The notes below the pieces were generated by a model. It saw only the letters and a list, made by a program, of their open reading frames with translations. It was not told the origin of the DNA and ran no database searches. From Anaerolineae bacterium (GTDB taxonomy: Bacteria > Chloroflexota > Anaerolineae > Aggregatilineales > Phototrophicaceae): DNA of 64,000 bases. The DNA is taken from NCBI GenBank assembly GCA_026645945.1, contig JAPKMO010000007.1, positions 1 to 64,000 on the forward strand, read 5' to 3'. The translations under genes were made by a program, and so were the position numbers. Below, one piece after another: positions 1-9,138 of this stretch; positions within the stretch are counted from its first letter, which is position 1, and each line of letters opens with the position of its first letter.

Positions 1-1
1 T

Positions 2-1738
2 GCGGAATCGTTCCGGCGCGATGTTCCGCACAAGTTTAATATGTTCAAAAAAGTCGGCAGCGATTTGCTTTCGCTGGCCGGGGTTTTTGCCGATAAAGAA
101 AGGCGGCTTAAGGCGCTGATCGGTCTGGCCTATCTGATTAACGGCAATCTGAAGCCGATTGAAAAGCTGCCGATTAACGGCAAAAACACAGGCAAAATCA
201 CCCTGGGGTGGGCGGAATTTTCGCTGGCGGAAGTGCGGGCAATTCGCTCCGGTCGCAGTGCGTCGGTGAACGATGTGATGCTGGCGGTATTGGCGGGGGC
301 GCTGGATCGGTACACTCAGCAGGTCGGCGAAAAAATCAGACAGGCATTCGTGCGCGTGCTTGTCCCGGTGAGTATGCGGGTGGAGGATGAAAAGGGGGAA
401 TTCGGCAACCGTATTTCGGTGCTGCCGATAGACATCCCATTCGGGATTGATGACCCGCTGGAGCGGCTGCGCGTGGTGAGTGAATATACCCGGGTGATGA
501 AAGAGTCATCTTTATCCAAAGGGCTTGACCTGGTGCTGACGATACCCTCACTGATGCCGTCGGTGGCGCAGCCGTTGATTTGGCAGGTCGCTCCTACGGC
601 CTTTTCGCTGCTGGCGCATACCTGGTGTACGAACGTGGCCGGGCCGCAAATCCCGATTTATCTGCTGGGACATCAAATGCTGCACACGTTTGGTTATTTT
701 CCACTCAACCCCTCAATGGGGCTGGCGTGCGTGGTGACGAGCTATAACCAGAAGATCAGCATGACGTTGGTGGCCGACGCGGGTATTGTGCCGGATGTGA
801 CCGAACTGGCTGGTTATCTCAAACTTTCTTTTCTGTCGCTGCGGCGCGCCGCCAACGTGCCAGAGATGGGGCCGGTCGTCATCGAGCGTCCGTATGCCGA
901 AGCTGCTTCACCGCCCGCGCCGCAGGCTGAAGCTGTGCCGCCGGCAGTGGTGATCGCCGCTGGGGCGCTGCCCCCGGCTGATGTCGTTCCCGATAAAACC
1001 GCCGCCGAAACCATAAATCCCGTAGAGGCGGCGGAAGCAGAAACCAGCCGGGTCGCTGCCCCGCCCGATGAGGCCGGGCCGGAAGCAAGTGCCGGCGAAC
1101 CTGAAAACGCGCCCATGATCGAGCGCGCTAACGGTTTTGAAGTCATCAGCCAGGCCGAGATGGCCGGCGCGCCGATGGTCGAAGTGCCGGTGGAAGTACC
1201 CCCTCCCAACGGCCACGTTTTGGTCGGCCAGGCTGAACCGGCGCTCCCGGCGGCAGACGCCGAGGCGCACCAGGCCGCTGCCCAACAGCCGGAAGCCATC
1301 GTTTATCCGCCAAAGGCCGAACTTCCGGCTAAACCTAAATTATTCTCCGAGGAATGGGCGTTGGCTTATCGGGAAGCGATCAACGGGAATCGGGATTATT
1401 ATAAAGCCTCGACCCGTTGGGAAGCCGGCGCGCTGGCATTTATTATGAAAGCTGCGCCCCAGCATGGATTTCAGCGTGATACGGCGGTGCTGATGGATTT
1501 GCACAAAGGGGTTTGCCGGGGGGCGCGCAGCCTGCCCCCGGCTGAGGCGAACGCGGCTGCCGCGTTTGTCATTGAAGGCGATTACCCAAGCTGGATGGAG
1601 GTTTTGAGCGGCAGAACCCCGCCGCTGGTGATGATTATGCGCGGCAAGCTGCGCCTGAAAAAAGGCTCGATTACCCGGCTGCTGCCATTTACGCAGTCCG
1701 CGCAAGAGTTGATTCGCAGCGCCCAGATGATTTCGTGA
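2..1738 (+). CDS. WS/DGAT acyltransferase C-terminal part fused to SCP2-like domain (5' truncated by window)
   Basis: The reading frame is open to the left edge, so the gene starts upstream. Numbering from the internal ATG at 41, residues 1-285 resemble the C-terminal half of bacterial wax ester synthase/diacylglycerol acyltransferases (VNDVMLAVLAGAL near 76-88, TNVAGPQIP near 215, a VPDVTELAG stretch near 260). The catalytic HHxxxDG would lie in the missing N-terminal half. Residues about 290-430 are an Ala/Pro/Glu-rich linker, and about 430-565 look like an SCP2 sterol-carrier lipid-binding fold. Likely role: acyl transfer from acyl-CoA to an alcohol or diacylglycerol for neutral lipid storage. 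The SCP2 call is from pattern only. Confidence 0.7.
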   Translation, partial: AESFRRDVPHKFNMFKKVGSDLLSLAGVFADKERRLKALIGLAYLINGNLKPIEKLPINGKNTGKITLGWAEFSLAEVRAIRSGRSASVNDVMLAVLAGALDRYTQQVGEKIRQAFVRVLVPVSMRVEDEKGEFGNRISVLPIDIPFGIDDPLERLRVVSEYTRVMKESSLSKGLDLVLTIPSLMPSVAQPLIWQVAPTAFSLLAHTWCTNVAGPQIPIYLLGHQMLHTFGYFPLNPSMGLACVVTSYNQKISMTLVADAGIVPDVTELAGYLKLSFLSLRRAANVPEMGPVVIERPYAEAASPPAPQAEAVPPAVVIAAGALPPADVVPDKTAAETINPVEAAEAETSRVAAPPDEAGPEASAGEPENAPMIERANGFEVISQAEMAGAPMVEVPVEVPPPNGHVLVGQAEPALPAADAEAHQAAAQQPEAIVYPPKAELPAKPKLFSEEWALAYREAINGNRDYYKASTRWEAGALAFIMKAAPQHGFQRDTAVLMDLHKGVCRGARSLPPAEANAAAAFVIEGDYPSWMEVLSGRTPPLVMIMRGKLRLKKGSITRLLPFTQSAQELIRSAQMIS

Positions 1739-1784
1739 GGCGAAACATCTGGGTCATAACGCAGACCACACTGGGGAGGTGTGA

Positions 1785-2330
1785 ATGCTCAGAAAGGATT
1801 TTCCGAAGAGCGTCTCGATCAACGAAACGAAGTATGTATTCCGGCTGATGGAGGCGAAAGATCGCCACGCCATTCTGAATTTTGCGCGCGGTTTATCTGA
1901 AGCCGACCTGTCATTTATGCGGCGGGACATCACGCAGCCAGAAGCGGTAGATGCCTGGATTAAAGATATTGAATGTAACCGCGCCATCAGCGTGATGGTG
2001 GAAGATGAAGGCCGGCTGATCGGCTACGGCACGCTGTACTATAATCAACTGTTCTGGAATCGCCACCTGGGGGAAATTCGCATTCTGGTCAGCTCGCCTT
2101 ATCGTAATCGGGGCGTGGGTAAGCGGCTGGTACGCGAGCTGATGGCGCTGGCGCGGGAGATGCCGCTCGATAAAGTGACGGTTTACCTCGCCATCGAGGA
2201 TAAAGGCGCGCAGCATATGGTTGAAGAAGCCGGCTTTAAGGCGGAGGCGCTGCTGACGGACTGGATTAAAACACGCGATGAACGCACCCACGATCTGCTC
2301 ATTATGGCGGCTTCGCTGACCGATGGTTAG
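1785..2330 (+). CDS. GNAT-family N-acetyltransferase
   Basis: 181 aa, the usual length for a single GNAT domain. The acetyl-CoA binding motif R-x-x-G-x-G/A is visible as YRNRGVGKRL (about residue 105), preceded by the strand EIRILVSS and followed by the helix LVRELMALA, which is the classic GNAT order. GGGGAGG sits a few bases before the ATG, which supports this start. It follows the acyltransferase by 46 bp on the same strand, so co-transcription is possible. The acceptor substrate cannot be predicted. Confidence 0.8.
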   Translation: MLRKDFPKSVSINETKYVFRLMEAKDRHAILNFARGLSEADLSFMRRDITQPEAVDAWIKDIECNRAISVMVEDEGRLIGYGTLYYNQLFWNRHLGEIRILVSSPYRNRGVGKRLVRELMALAREMPLDKVTVYLAIEDKGAQHMVEEAGFKAEALLTDWIKTRDERTHDLLIMAASLTDG

Positions 2331-2520
2331 GTAGTATGGTGTGTGAGAAAAATCATGGACAATCTCTCACATCCGGCACTTATGGAAAAAGCCGAAAGCG
2401 GGTTAAGGTGAAATCAACCCTTTAATATTTCCAGGGGTGTGTTGGTTTGCCAACATCCCCGGAAAGTCGAGTTCTGTCCGTTCGCGCAAAAAGTGTTCGG
2501 AACTAAGGAGGTTTTTAATC
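2331..2520 (+). other. Structured untranslated leader, function unknown
   Basis: This gap holds several inverted repeats in a row: TGTGAGA/TCTCACA (2342-2348 and 2365-2371), GGGTT/AACCC (2400-2404, 2416-2420) and a longer imperfect hairpin at 2434-2460 (GGGGTGTGTTGG, loop TTTG, CCAACATCCCC). It ends in AAGGAGG just before a GTG start. I do not recognise a known riboswitch class. It may be a regulatory 5' UTR for the small gene that follows. Confidence 0.3.
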
Positions 2521-2793
2521 GTGAAAGCCGAAGCAAAACCGGATGCGGAAGCTCTGACCCCCGAAGAAGAGGGCATGTTTGAAGAATTCGTTGACCATCA
2601 GAAGAAGGCGATTACCGAGGCAACCAAAGCGGTTGAAAGCCTGATCCCCGCCGAATTCAAAAAACACGGCGAAGCCGCGCTGAAAGAGATGGTGGAGGGG
2701 TATCGCAAGCTGTTTAATTCCGCCGTTGATGAAATCGTGGCTGCCATCGAGCGCGTCAAGCTGGAGGAAAAAGACGACGAAGGGAAGGCGTGA
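2521..2793 (+). CDS. Small highly charged helical protein, unknown function
   Basis: 90 aa from a GTG chosen because AAGGAGG lies 9 bp upstream; an earlier in-frame start at 2437 would run through the leader hairpins and lacks a good ribosome site. The sequence is rich in Glu, Lys and Ala and should be almost wholly alpha-helical (EFVDHQKKAITEATKAVESL, then a second amphipathic helix ending EEKDDEGKA). No cysteine, signal peptide or membrane segment. I do not recognise a family. A strong terminator follows at once, so it is probably the last gene of its transcript. Confidence 0.6.
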   Translation: MKAEAKPDAEALTPEEEGMFEEFVDHQKKAITEATKAVESLIPAEFKKHGEAALKEMVEGYRKLFNSAVDEIVAAIERVKLEEKDDEGKA

Positions 2794-2821
2794 TCGCCTG
2801 TGTTCTGCGGGCGAAAACGCG

Positions 2822-2853
2822 ACGCGCCGCGAAAGACCTCGCGGCGCGTTTTT
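2822..2853 (+). terminator. Rho-independent terminator
   Basis: An 11-bp perfect stem (ACGCGCCGCGA / TCGCGGCGCGT) with a 6-base loop is followed by a run of five T. It lies 28 bp after the small gene on the plus strand and between convergent genes. Confidence 0.85.
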
Positions 2854-2871
2854 ATCGTTTTACGGCTGACT

Positions 2872-3846
2872 TTACGCCAGCGCCGGGTAATTGACGAACC
2901 AGTCGGTGGTTGATGGAATCGGGGTATAAAATTCCGTCCAGGGGCGGGCATATTCATTCGTAATCGCGGTCAGCCGGCGCAGGCGGTCGGAGGCTGTCGT
3001 TTCGAGGAATCGCTGGCGGTCTTCTGGTGACATAACGACCGATTCTTTCCAGATGGCGCGCCCGGCCAGGAAGCCGCTGGCGCCCGCTTCGCAAGCGATG
3101 CGCGTCTGGCGCTCGAACATCTCAAAATCCACCCCGGCGCTGAGCAGCACCCAGGGAACGTCGGATGCCTGGCTGACGGCCTCACAGGCCGCGCGCCACG
3201 AGTTCTCATCTTTGTCGTAGCTGACATCCACCGGAAATTCGAGCTTTAAAACATCCGGCTGGAGCTTGCTGAGCCGGTCTGCCGTATCGCGCACAATCTG
3301 CGGGCGAAGCCGGGCAAAGGTTTCGCTGTCCTTCGGAACGTCAGTATCCAGGCTGTAGGATACCGGCTCAAGGAAAAGGGTAATGTCGTGCTGATGGCAT
3401 TCGTCGCGCACCCTGGCGATAACGTTTTCGACTTCCTCTGCCAGCGCGCCGGAATGAGGATGATAATAGGCCAGCAGTTTGATGGCCGACGCGCCGACCT
3501 GCTTAATTTTGGCGACCGTCCAGTTTGGATTAAAAACGATGCGGCGGTAGGTGGAATCGCCGCTGTAGCCGCTTTCTTCCAGCGCCATCAGCAGGCCGCT
3601 GCTGCCGCTTATGCTCAGGGCTGCTTGCAGTCCGTAATAGCTGTCCAGCAGGATGGCGCTCGATTCGTAAGAGAGCGCCGTAACGACCTCACATTTAATC
3701 TGCGCCGCCGTGTCATAATCTGTATTCGGGGGGAGCATTTTGCGATATGTGCCGCGCTGGTCGAAGGCCAGAATTGTAAAAACGTTGTGGCGCGTGCTGG
3801 TGGTTTTTAAACCACGCCAACGACCGGGGGAGAGGATTTGTTTCAC
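2872..3846 (-). CDS. LacD-type class I aldolase (tagatose-bisphosphate or related ketose-phosphate aldolase)
   Basis: 324 aa, matching the usual length of LacD tagatose-1,6-bisphosphate aldolases. Visible features are the N-terminal FDQRGTYRKM segment, IKLLAYYHP near residue 125, and VLKLEFPVD with Lys201 at the position of the family's Schiff-base lysine. The start is a GTG with AAGGAG 9 bp upstream. It is the last gene of a minus-strand operon with two PfkB kinases, a mutarotase-like protein and a ribose-type ABC importer, so it probably cleaves the phosphorylated sugar into two trioses. The same fold also includes sulfofructose-phosphate aldolase (YihT), so the substrate is not settled. 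Confidence 0.75.
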   Translation of the reverse strand: MKQILSPGRWRGLKTTSTRHNVFTILAFDQRGTYRKMLPPNTDYDTAAQIKCEVVTALSYESSAILLDSYYGLQAALSISGSSGLLMALEESGYSGDSTYRRIVFNPNWTVAKIKQVGASAIKLLAYYHPHSGALAEEVENVIARVRDECHQHDITLFLEPVSYSLDTDVPKDSETFARLRPQIVRDTADRLSKLQPDVLKLEFPVDVSYDKDENSWRAACEAVSQASDVPWVLLSAGVDFEMFERQTRIACEAGASGFLAGRAIWKESVVMSPEDRQRFLETTASDRLRRLTAITNEYARPWTEFYTPIPSTTDWFVNYPALA

Positions 3847-3894
3847 GTTGTTGAACTCCTTGTCAGAGGATTATCCCACAGGTTATAAACCGGC

Positions 3895-5004
3895 CTAAAA
3901 GCCGGGCGGGCGAGCCTGCCGCGTGGGCCAGCCGGCGCGCATCCGGGCGGCGGTGGCTTCCCAGGTACGGATGCCGCTGGCAGCGTCGGCAGCTTCGACA
4001 TTACACGCGCCGACGGCACAGGCCCATTGAGAGGCTTCGTCGGGGGTCATGCCGCGCAGCAGCGCCGCCAGGAAACCGGCATAAGCCGAATCGCCCGCCC
4101 CGGTCGTGCCGGCGACGGTTACTTCGTAAGCCGGCGTGTACAACTCCCGGTCAGCCCAGGCTTCGATAGGCAGGTTCAGCGGCGCAAGCTGCCGTAAACG
4201 GTCGGCGCCGGCGGTTTTTAAGTATAAGCCCAGATCACCCAGTTTGAAACCTGCAATGGCGACGCCCATGCTCAGCAGTTCGTCGGCCACCGCCCGCAAA
4301 TACTCTGCCGTCAGGTGCGGGCGCAGGTTATCTCGCCAGGCCATGTATTCCGTCCGGCGCAGCATGAACAGAATTTCTTCGACGCTGGGCAGGAAAATAT
4401 CGGTATGAGGCAAGGTGCGGCGCAGGATTTCCACCCAGTTGGCCTGGCCGCTGAGTCCGTTAGGGTCAGGTAAAGTCATATCTAGGGACGTAACCACGCC
4501 GGCAGCCTGCGCCTGCCGGTAGATCGCCTGTAATTCCGCGCCATCGTCGGCCATCAAACGCGGCAGCAAAGGGGGATAACCCAGGTGGAAGATTTTAGCC
4601 CCGGCCAGCAGCGAAAAATCTATGTTGGCAACGCCGAAGGCGCTGTTGGTGCCAGTGCAGTGGAGGAAGATGCGGTCAACCCGCTGCGGCGATAAAACGA
4701 TAGTGTATGACCCCGGCTGGCCGGACGCGACCGTTATGAGCTGGGTGAGCGCCGGGTCGCGGTCTTCGAGGATACGGGTAATAACCTGGCCGATCAGGTC
4801 TTCGCCAACGGTTGCCATCAGGCGCACATTTACACCCAGGCGGTGCAGCGCCAGGCCGGTATTCGATACCGCGCCGCCGGTAGCGAAATCCAGCGCCCCG
4901 ACCTCGGACAGCCGTCCCGGCGCGCCTAATACGCCCAACGGCACATATTCCATGCGCGGAATAAGATCGAGACAGAGATGCCCGCTGACGATCACATCGG
5001 CCAT
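3895..5004 (-). CDS. PfkB-family carbohydrate kinase
   Basis: 369 aa, longer than most PfkB kinases. The N-terminal glycine-rich motif FATGGAVSNTGLALHRLG (about 40-57) and the C-terminal GTTGAGDSAYAGF (ATP/anion hole with catalytic Asp) are both intact. Between them is an insertion near residues 210-230 (FMLRRTEYMAWRDNLRP). GGAGGG precedes the ATG. It lies between the aldolase and the DUF4432 protein in the same operon, which suggests phosphorylation of a sugar or sugar phosphate to be cleaved by the LacD-like enzyme. The exact sugar is unknown. Confidence 0.75.
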   Translation of the reverse strand: MADVIVSGHLCLDLIPRMEYVPLGVLGAPGRLSEVGALDFATGGAVSNTGLALHRLGVNVRLMATVGEDLIGQVITRILEDRDPALTQLITVASGQPGSYTIVLSPQRVDRIFLHCTGTNSAFGVANIDFSLLAGAKIFHLGYPPLLPRLMADDGAELQAIYRQAQAAGVVTSLDMTLPDPNGLSGQANWVEILRRTLPHTDIFLPSVEEILFMLRRTEYMAWRDNLRPHLTAEYLRAVADELLSMGVAIAGFKLGDLGLYLKTAGADRLRQLAPLNLPIEAWADRELYTPAYEVTVAGTTGAGDSAYAGFLAALLRGMTPDEASQWACAVGACNVEAADAASGIRTWEATAARMRAGWPTRQARPPGF

Positions 5005-5055
5005 ATACGCTGCCCTCCGGTAAAAGATCGCGCTTCATCCCCTGCCAGCAGTGCT

Positions 5056-6174
5056 TTATCCGGCGTAATCATCAAGTCTGCACCCTTCAGCCGGCGCGCC
5101 TTTCTGGCGCATTTCCTCGATGCGATTTTTGCAGTCCGCCACCGCTTCCGCGCCGTCAAGGATGCTCAACCGGCAGTGGAAGCGCTGGGCATTTTCGCGC
5201 CCCGGTTCGATCATCACCAGCCGGCCATTACGCCGCGCCGCCATCTGGCCTTCGGGGATGCAGTTACCCGGTTCGATGCCGGAGACATATATACCCTGCC
5301 GCGTGTTTTTCCACTGCGTTAAATAGGGCAGATTGAGCGTTTCCCAGGTGACGGAAAGGCCAAAATCATCATGCAAAAGGGCGGCTTCGGCAGTGCCGCC
5401 GCTGCTGATGGTTTTAACATGGTGGAAAAAAACCTGTTCGACGTAACCCGGTGTAGGGGCGTCGTAATCGGCCCAGCGATGCAGGCCGGCACGGGCGGTT
5501 TCGTTGCGCGCGTAAACGGCATGGTGCGGCGTGTATAGTTTAGCGCCCTCGGAAACCAGCGGAAAACCGACATTAAAATGATACAGCAGCATCAGGGGTG
5601 CCGGCTCGTCGCCGACGTTGGTTACTTTGTCGAAGATATCAATCTGCGGCTTGCCAAGCGTCATAAAGTAGGTGCGTTCGAGGCGCAGTTGTTCTCCGAA
5701 CAGGCGCGACTCGGCAATCAAACCGCTGAGTTCCAGGGTGTAATATTCCTGCTCGTTGACTTTATCTTTTAGCCAGACGGGCAGAATTTGCACATTTTCG
5801 GCGCGCAGGCGGTTAAAGCGCCCGTGCAGGTCGCGCTGCTCGCCGGTCTGATCGTCGGTTTCGGGCGGGCCGACATGAACCAGGCCGCAAGTGGTCAGCA
5901 GGCCGCCGTTGAACTGCTGGAGGAAATTCTGGCCGAAGTCGGGCAGGTAGGGCGATCCCTGGCTGATCCAGGTCAGTGGAATGCCCTTGTAATGCGCCGT
6001 CCAGATGTCCAGGCCGCGATCTAGCAGAATTGTAAAGGTCAGCCCGCTGCTGTTATGGGCTTCAACGATTCGCATCCCACTTGGCAGGGTTGCACGCTGA
6101 AAATGGATGAACTGGCGCATGTCCACACTGTGGCGTTCCAGGTCTTCCCGCGTTAGGGTTGTCAGGTCGAGCAT
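5056..6174 (-). CDS. DUF4432 / aldose 1-epimerase-like protein
   Basis: 372 aa. The opening LPSGMRIVEAHNSSGLTFTILLDRGLDI and the repeated FNGGLLTTCGLVHVG and LYHFNVGFPLV segments are typical of the DUF4432 branch of the galactose-mutarotase superfamily. Such proteins interconvert sugar anomers. The ATG at 6174 overlaps the upstream kinase stop (TGATG), which indicates translational coupling, and AGAGAGG precedes it; a TTG one codon earlier is possible. Its place among sugar kinases supports a mutarotase role before phosphorylation. No substrate can be read from the sequence. Confidence 0.7.
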   Translation of the reverse strand: MLDLTTLTREDLERHSVDMRQFIHFQRATLPSGMRIVEAHNSSGLTFTILLDRGLDIWTAHYKGIPLTWISQGSPYLPDFGQNFLQQFNGGLLTTCGLVHVGPPETDDQTGEQRDLHGRFNRLRAENVQILPVWLKDKVNEQEYYTLELSGLIAESRLFGEQLRLERTYFMTLGKPQIDIFDKVTNVGDEPAPLMLLYHFNVGFPLVSEGAKLYTPHHAVYARNETARAGLHRWADYDAPTPGYVEQVFFHHVKTISSGGTAEAALLHDDFGLSVTWETLNLPYLTQWKNTRQGIYVSGIEPGNCIPEGQMAARRNGRLVMIEPGRENAQRFHCRLSILDGAEAVADCKNRIEEMRQKGAPAEGCRLDDYAG

Positions 6175-7130
6175 CAACCGAGCCTCTCTTGAATGAATGC
6201 CTCTACAATGTCGAAAGTTTTTGCCCCTGCCATTGGCCCCTGGGCCGTGACGGCCAGCGCGCCGCAGGCATTGGCAAAACGCGCCGCCGCAGCCGGCGAA
6301 TCGCCTGCCAGCCAGCGCACGAGGAAACCGGCGTCGAAGCAGTCGCCCGCTCCGGTTGGGTCTGTTTCCTCGACGGGAAAACCGGGGACGGTCAGCGCGC
6401 CATCCTGAGTATACACAGTGCAGCCGGCTTTGCCCTGGGTGACGATCACAATGCGTTCTGGTTTTGCCGCCAGCAGTGTTTGAATGGCATCTTCGAGCGC
6501 GGCCTGGCCGGTGAGCAGCAGGGCTTCCTCCACCGTCGGCAGGATGACATCGGCAGCCTGAAGGAAAGGGGCGAACGCCCTGCGCGCCTGGTCAGGCGGC
6601 ATTAACTGCGGGCGCAGGTTGGGGTCGAAGCTGATTTTAGCCCCTGCCGCCTGCGCCATTTCCAGCGCCTTCAGGCCGGTTTGCAGCGCATCGTCGTGAA
6701 TGGACAGCGTTGAACCCATCAGATGCAGCGCCTTCAGGCCGTCAAACAGCCCTTCATCCAGCAGCGCCGGGGAAATCTGCCCGGCGGCGGCATAGCGCAG
6801 GTGAAACACAAAATCGCGCGCGCCATCGCTGGAATAGGCCACGAAGGCTACACCGGTGGTCTGGCCGGGCAGCGTTCGCACGCCCTGACAGTTCACACCG
6901 TCCTGCGTTAGCTGGTTGAGCAGACAGCGGCCAAAAGCATCGTCACCAACCGCGCCGATGGCAGCCGCTTTTGCACCCAGCCGGGCCGCCTGGACGGCGA
7001 AGATGAAAGGCGCGCCGCTGGGGTAGGGGCCGATGAACGGGCCGGGGCGTTCCAGGGGTTGATCGAGGCCGGTGCGCATCACTTCGACCAGGGCTTCTCC
7101 GAAAGTCAATACATCAAGCGGCATACACAC
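6174..7130 (-). CDS. PfkB-family sugar kinase (KdgK/fructokinase-like)
   Basis: 318 aa. It has the PfkB signatures PYPSGAPFIFAVQAARLG near residue 35 and ETDPTGAGDCFDAGF near 253. The opening LTFGEALVEVM resembles 2-keto-3-deoxygluconate and fructose kinases. The start is either the GTG at 7130, directly after the ATPase stop codon, or an ATG two codons later; neither has a strong ribosome site, in keeping with coupling to the ABC ATPase gene. It is the second PfkB kinase in the operon, so successive phosphorylations of one sugar, or use of two sugars, is likely. Confidence 0.75.
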   Translation of the reverse strand: MCMPLDVLTFGEALVEVMRTGLDQPLERPGPFIGPYPSGAPFIFAVQAARLGAKAAAIGAVGDDAFGRCLLNQLTQDGVNCQGVRTLPGQTTGVAFVAYSSDGARDFVFHLRYAAAGQISPALLDEGLFDGLKALHLMGSTLSIHDDALQTGLKALEMAQAAGAKISFDPNLRPQLMPPDQARRAFAPFLQAADVILPTVEEALLLTGQAALEDAIQTLLAAKPERIVIVTQGKAGCTVYTQDGALTVPGFPVEETDPTGAGDCFDAGFLVRWLAGDSPAAAARFANACGALAVTAQGPMAGAKTFDIVEAFIQERLG

Positions 7131-7889
7131 CTACGCAGCTTCGGTCGCGCCGACGATATGTTTGACCAGGACTTCCGCATCAGCTTCGCTGCGCGGCAGA
7201 TTCGCCACCACGCGGCCGCGCCGCATGACCACCATCCGGTCGGCTACCTCCAGCACATCCTGCATGGTGTGGCTGATGATAATAACCGGGATGTTATGCT
7301 CGCGCAGCGATTTGACCAGACCCAGCACTTTTCGCTGTTCCGGCACGCCGAGCGCTGCCGTCGGTTCGTCCATAATCAGTAGTTTAGCGTTCCAATAGAG
7401 GGCGCGGGCGATGGCGACCGCCTGCCGCTGGCCGCCGGACAGATTCACCAGTTTTTGTTTTAACGAGGGGATATGAATGTCCAGGCGTTCCAGCACTTTC
7501 TTAGCTTCGCCGCGCATGTAATCGTCATCCAGCACGCGCAGCAGCCCTAAAAAACGCCTTTTTTTCTCTTTGCCCAGGAACACATTTCCGCCAACATCCA
7601 GGTTTTCGGCCAGCGCCAGGTCTTGATAGATGGTTTCGATGCCTAAATCGCGGATGGCTGCCGGGCTGTGATAGGTGATGGTCTGGCCGTTAAAAACAAT
7701 TTCCCCGTGTTCGGGGCGGTAAACGCCGGAGACACACTTAATAAGGGTGGATTTGCCGGCGCCGTTATCGCCCAGCAGGGCCACAACTTCGCCCGGATAA
7801 ACCTCAAAATCCACTTTATCCAGCGCCGTCAAACCGCCGAAAAACTTGGAAACCTGTCTGGCCTGTAAAATCGGTATCTGACTATTCAT
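7131..7889 (-). CDS. Sugar ABC importer ATPase (single-domain, FrcA-like)
   Basis: 252 aa with Walker A GDNGAGKST, signature LSGGQ and Walker B LLIMDEPTAAL, and the H-loop IIISHTM. It has one nucleotide-binding domain rather than the tandem pair of RbsA, as in FrcA-type ATPases of carbohydrate uptake transporter family 2. It overlaps the permease gene by 8 bp. With the permease and binding protein it makes a complete importer that would act at the inner face of the membrane. Confidence 0.88.
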   Translation of the reverse strand: MNSQIPILQARQVSKFFGGLTALDKVDFEVYPGEVVALLGDNGAGKSTLIKCVSGVYRPEHGEIVFNGQTITYHSPAAIRDLGIETIYQDLALAENLDVGGNVFLGKEKKRRFLGLLRVLDDDYMRGEAKKVLERLDIHIPSLKQKLVNLSGGQRQAVAIARALYWNAKLLIMDEPTAALGVPEQRKVLGLVKSLREHNIPVIIISHTMQDVLEVADRMVVMRRGRVVANLPRSEADAEVLVKHIVGATEAA

Positions 7890-8997
7890 GAGCTTTCTGC
7901 CTCTCCAGGTAAGCCTGGAACTGGTTCACCAGGACGGCGATGATGATGATAATACCAACCACAACGAACTGCCACAGCGCATCTACCGCCAGGATGACCA
8001 AGCCGGTCTGCAAAACGGCGATGATGAGCGCGCCGATGACGCTGCCGCTGAGCCGGCCTTCGCCGCCGAACAGGTTTGTGCCGCCGATCACCACTGCCGC
8101 GACCGAATCGAGCAGCGCCTGTTCGCCGGCCAGCGGCGACCCCGCCGTGAAACGGAAGATGTGCATCACGCCCGCGATACCCGCCGTGAATGCGGCCAGG
8201 ACGTAGATGAGCAGCAGGTGGCGATCTACGTTGATGCCGGCGCGCAGCGCAGCGTCCTTGCTGCCGCCGATGGCGTAGGTATGCCGTCCGAACTGAGTTC
8301 GCCCCAGGATAAAGGCGAAAATGATGACAACTGCCGCCACGATCAGCACCGGGTAGGGGGCAAGTTTTTGCAGCGTCCGCAGTTGTTCTGCGGACAGGTC
8401 GGGAGGCTGGCTGAACCAGGTGAAACCGGCATCCGGGACATAAAACAGCAAACTACCGTTCCCGACGACGCGCAGCGAATCACGCACGACAGAGGGCAGA
8501 TTGCCGACGACGTTCTGGCCGTCTGTCAGCAAGAAAGCCGCGCCGCGAATCACGCCGAACATGCCGAGCGTGGCGATAAACGGCGGCACTTTAATTTTGG
8601 CGACCAGCACGCCGTTAACCAGACCGGGTATCAACGATACCGCCAGCCCGGCGATTACGCCGATGCCGATTGCTGAGACCGGTTCCATGCCGCCGTTTGC
8701 CAGATTACGCATGGTGGTTGCGCCGACGACCGACGCCAGGCCGACCGTCCAGCCCAGCGACAGGTCAATCCCGGCGGTGATGATGACGTAGGTTTGCCCG
8801 ATGGACATCAGCATCACGAGCGTGCTGGAAACCAGAATGTTAGAGATGTTGCGGACGGTCAAAAATCCTGGGCCGGTAGCCGAGAAGAAGATAATCATCC
8901 CCAGCAGAAAAACGAGCGACCACGTTCTTGCCAGGATGTTGATGATCTGGTCGCGGGTTTCGGCGCTTCGCCGGATGGGTATGGTTGTTGTTGTCAT
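7882..8997 (-). CDS. Ribose/fructose-type ABC transporter permease
   Basis: 371 aa, many hydrophobic segments. The motifs ITAGIDLSLGWTVGLASV (about residue 72) and RTQFGRHTYAIGGSKDAALRAG are hallmarks of the RbsC/FrcC/XylH permease family. It lies between its binding protein and ATPase. A conserved-looking hairpin (9057-9080) sits just upstream, between it and the binding-protein gene, and may lower permease expression relative to the binding protein. Confidence 0.88.
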   Translation of the reverse strand: MTTTTIPIRRSAETRDQIINILARTWSLVFLLGMIIFFSATGPGFLTVRNISNILVSSTLVMLMSIGQTYVIITAGIDLSLGWTVGLASVVGATTMRNLANGGMEPVSAIGIGVIAGLAVSLIPGLVNGVLVAKIKVPPFIATLGMFGVIRGAAFLLTDGQNVVGNLPSVVRDSLRVVGNGSLLFYVPDAGFTWFSQPPDLSAEQLRTLQKLAPYPVLIVAAVVIIFAFILGRTQFGRHTYAIGGSKDAALRAGINVDRHLLLIYVLAAFTAGIAGVMHIFRFTAGSPLAGEQALLDSVAAVVIGGTNLFGGEGRLSGSVIGALIIAVLQTGLVILAVDALWQFVVVGIIIIIAVLVNQFQAYLERQKAHE

Positions 8998-9056
8998 GGG
9001 GAATAGTCCAGATATAAAACCAGCATTGAGGAAAACGGGTTCGATATTCTTGTATT

Positions 9057-9080
9057 AGGGGCGCAGTATGCTGCGCCCCT
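9057..9080 (-). other. Intercistronic hairpin between binding protein and permease genes
   Basis: Perfect 10-bp inverted repeat AGGGGCGCAG / CTGCGCCCCT with a 4-base loop, 59 bp after the binding-protein stop. There is no T-run on the minus strand, so it is not a standard terminator. A similar hairpin occupies the same place in the other two importer operons of this window. Confidence 0.6.
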
Positions 9081-9138
9081 GTGTGTTGGTGATTATACCC
9101 CGAAACTCAGCGGTAGGGTGGTTATACCACGCGCCGTT

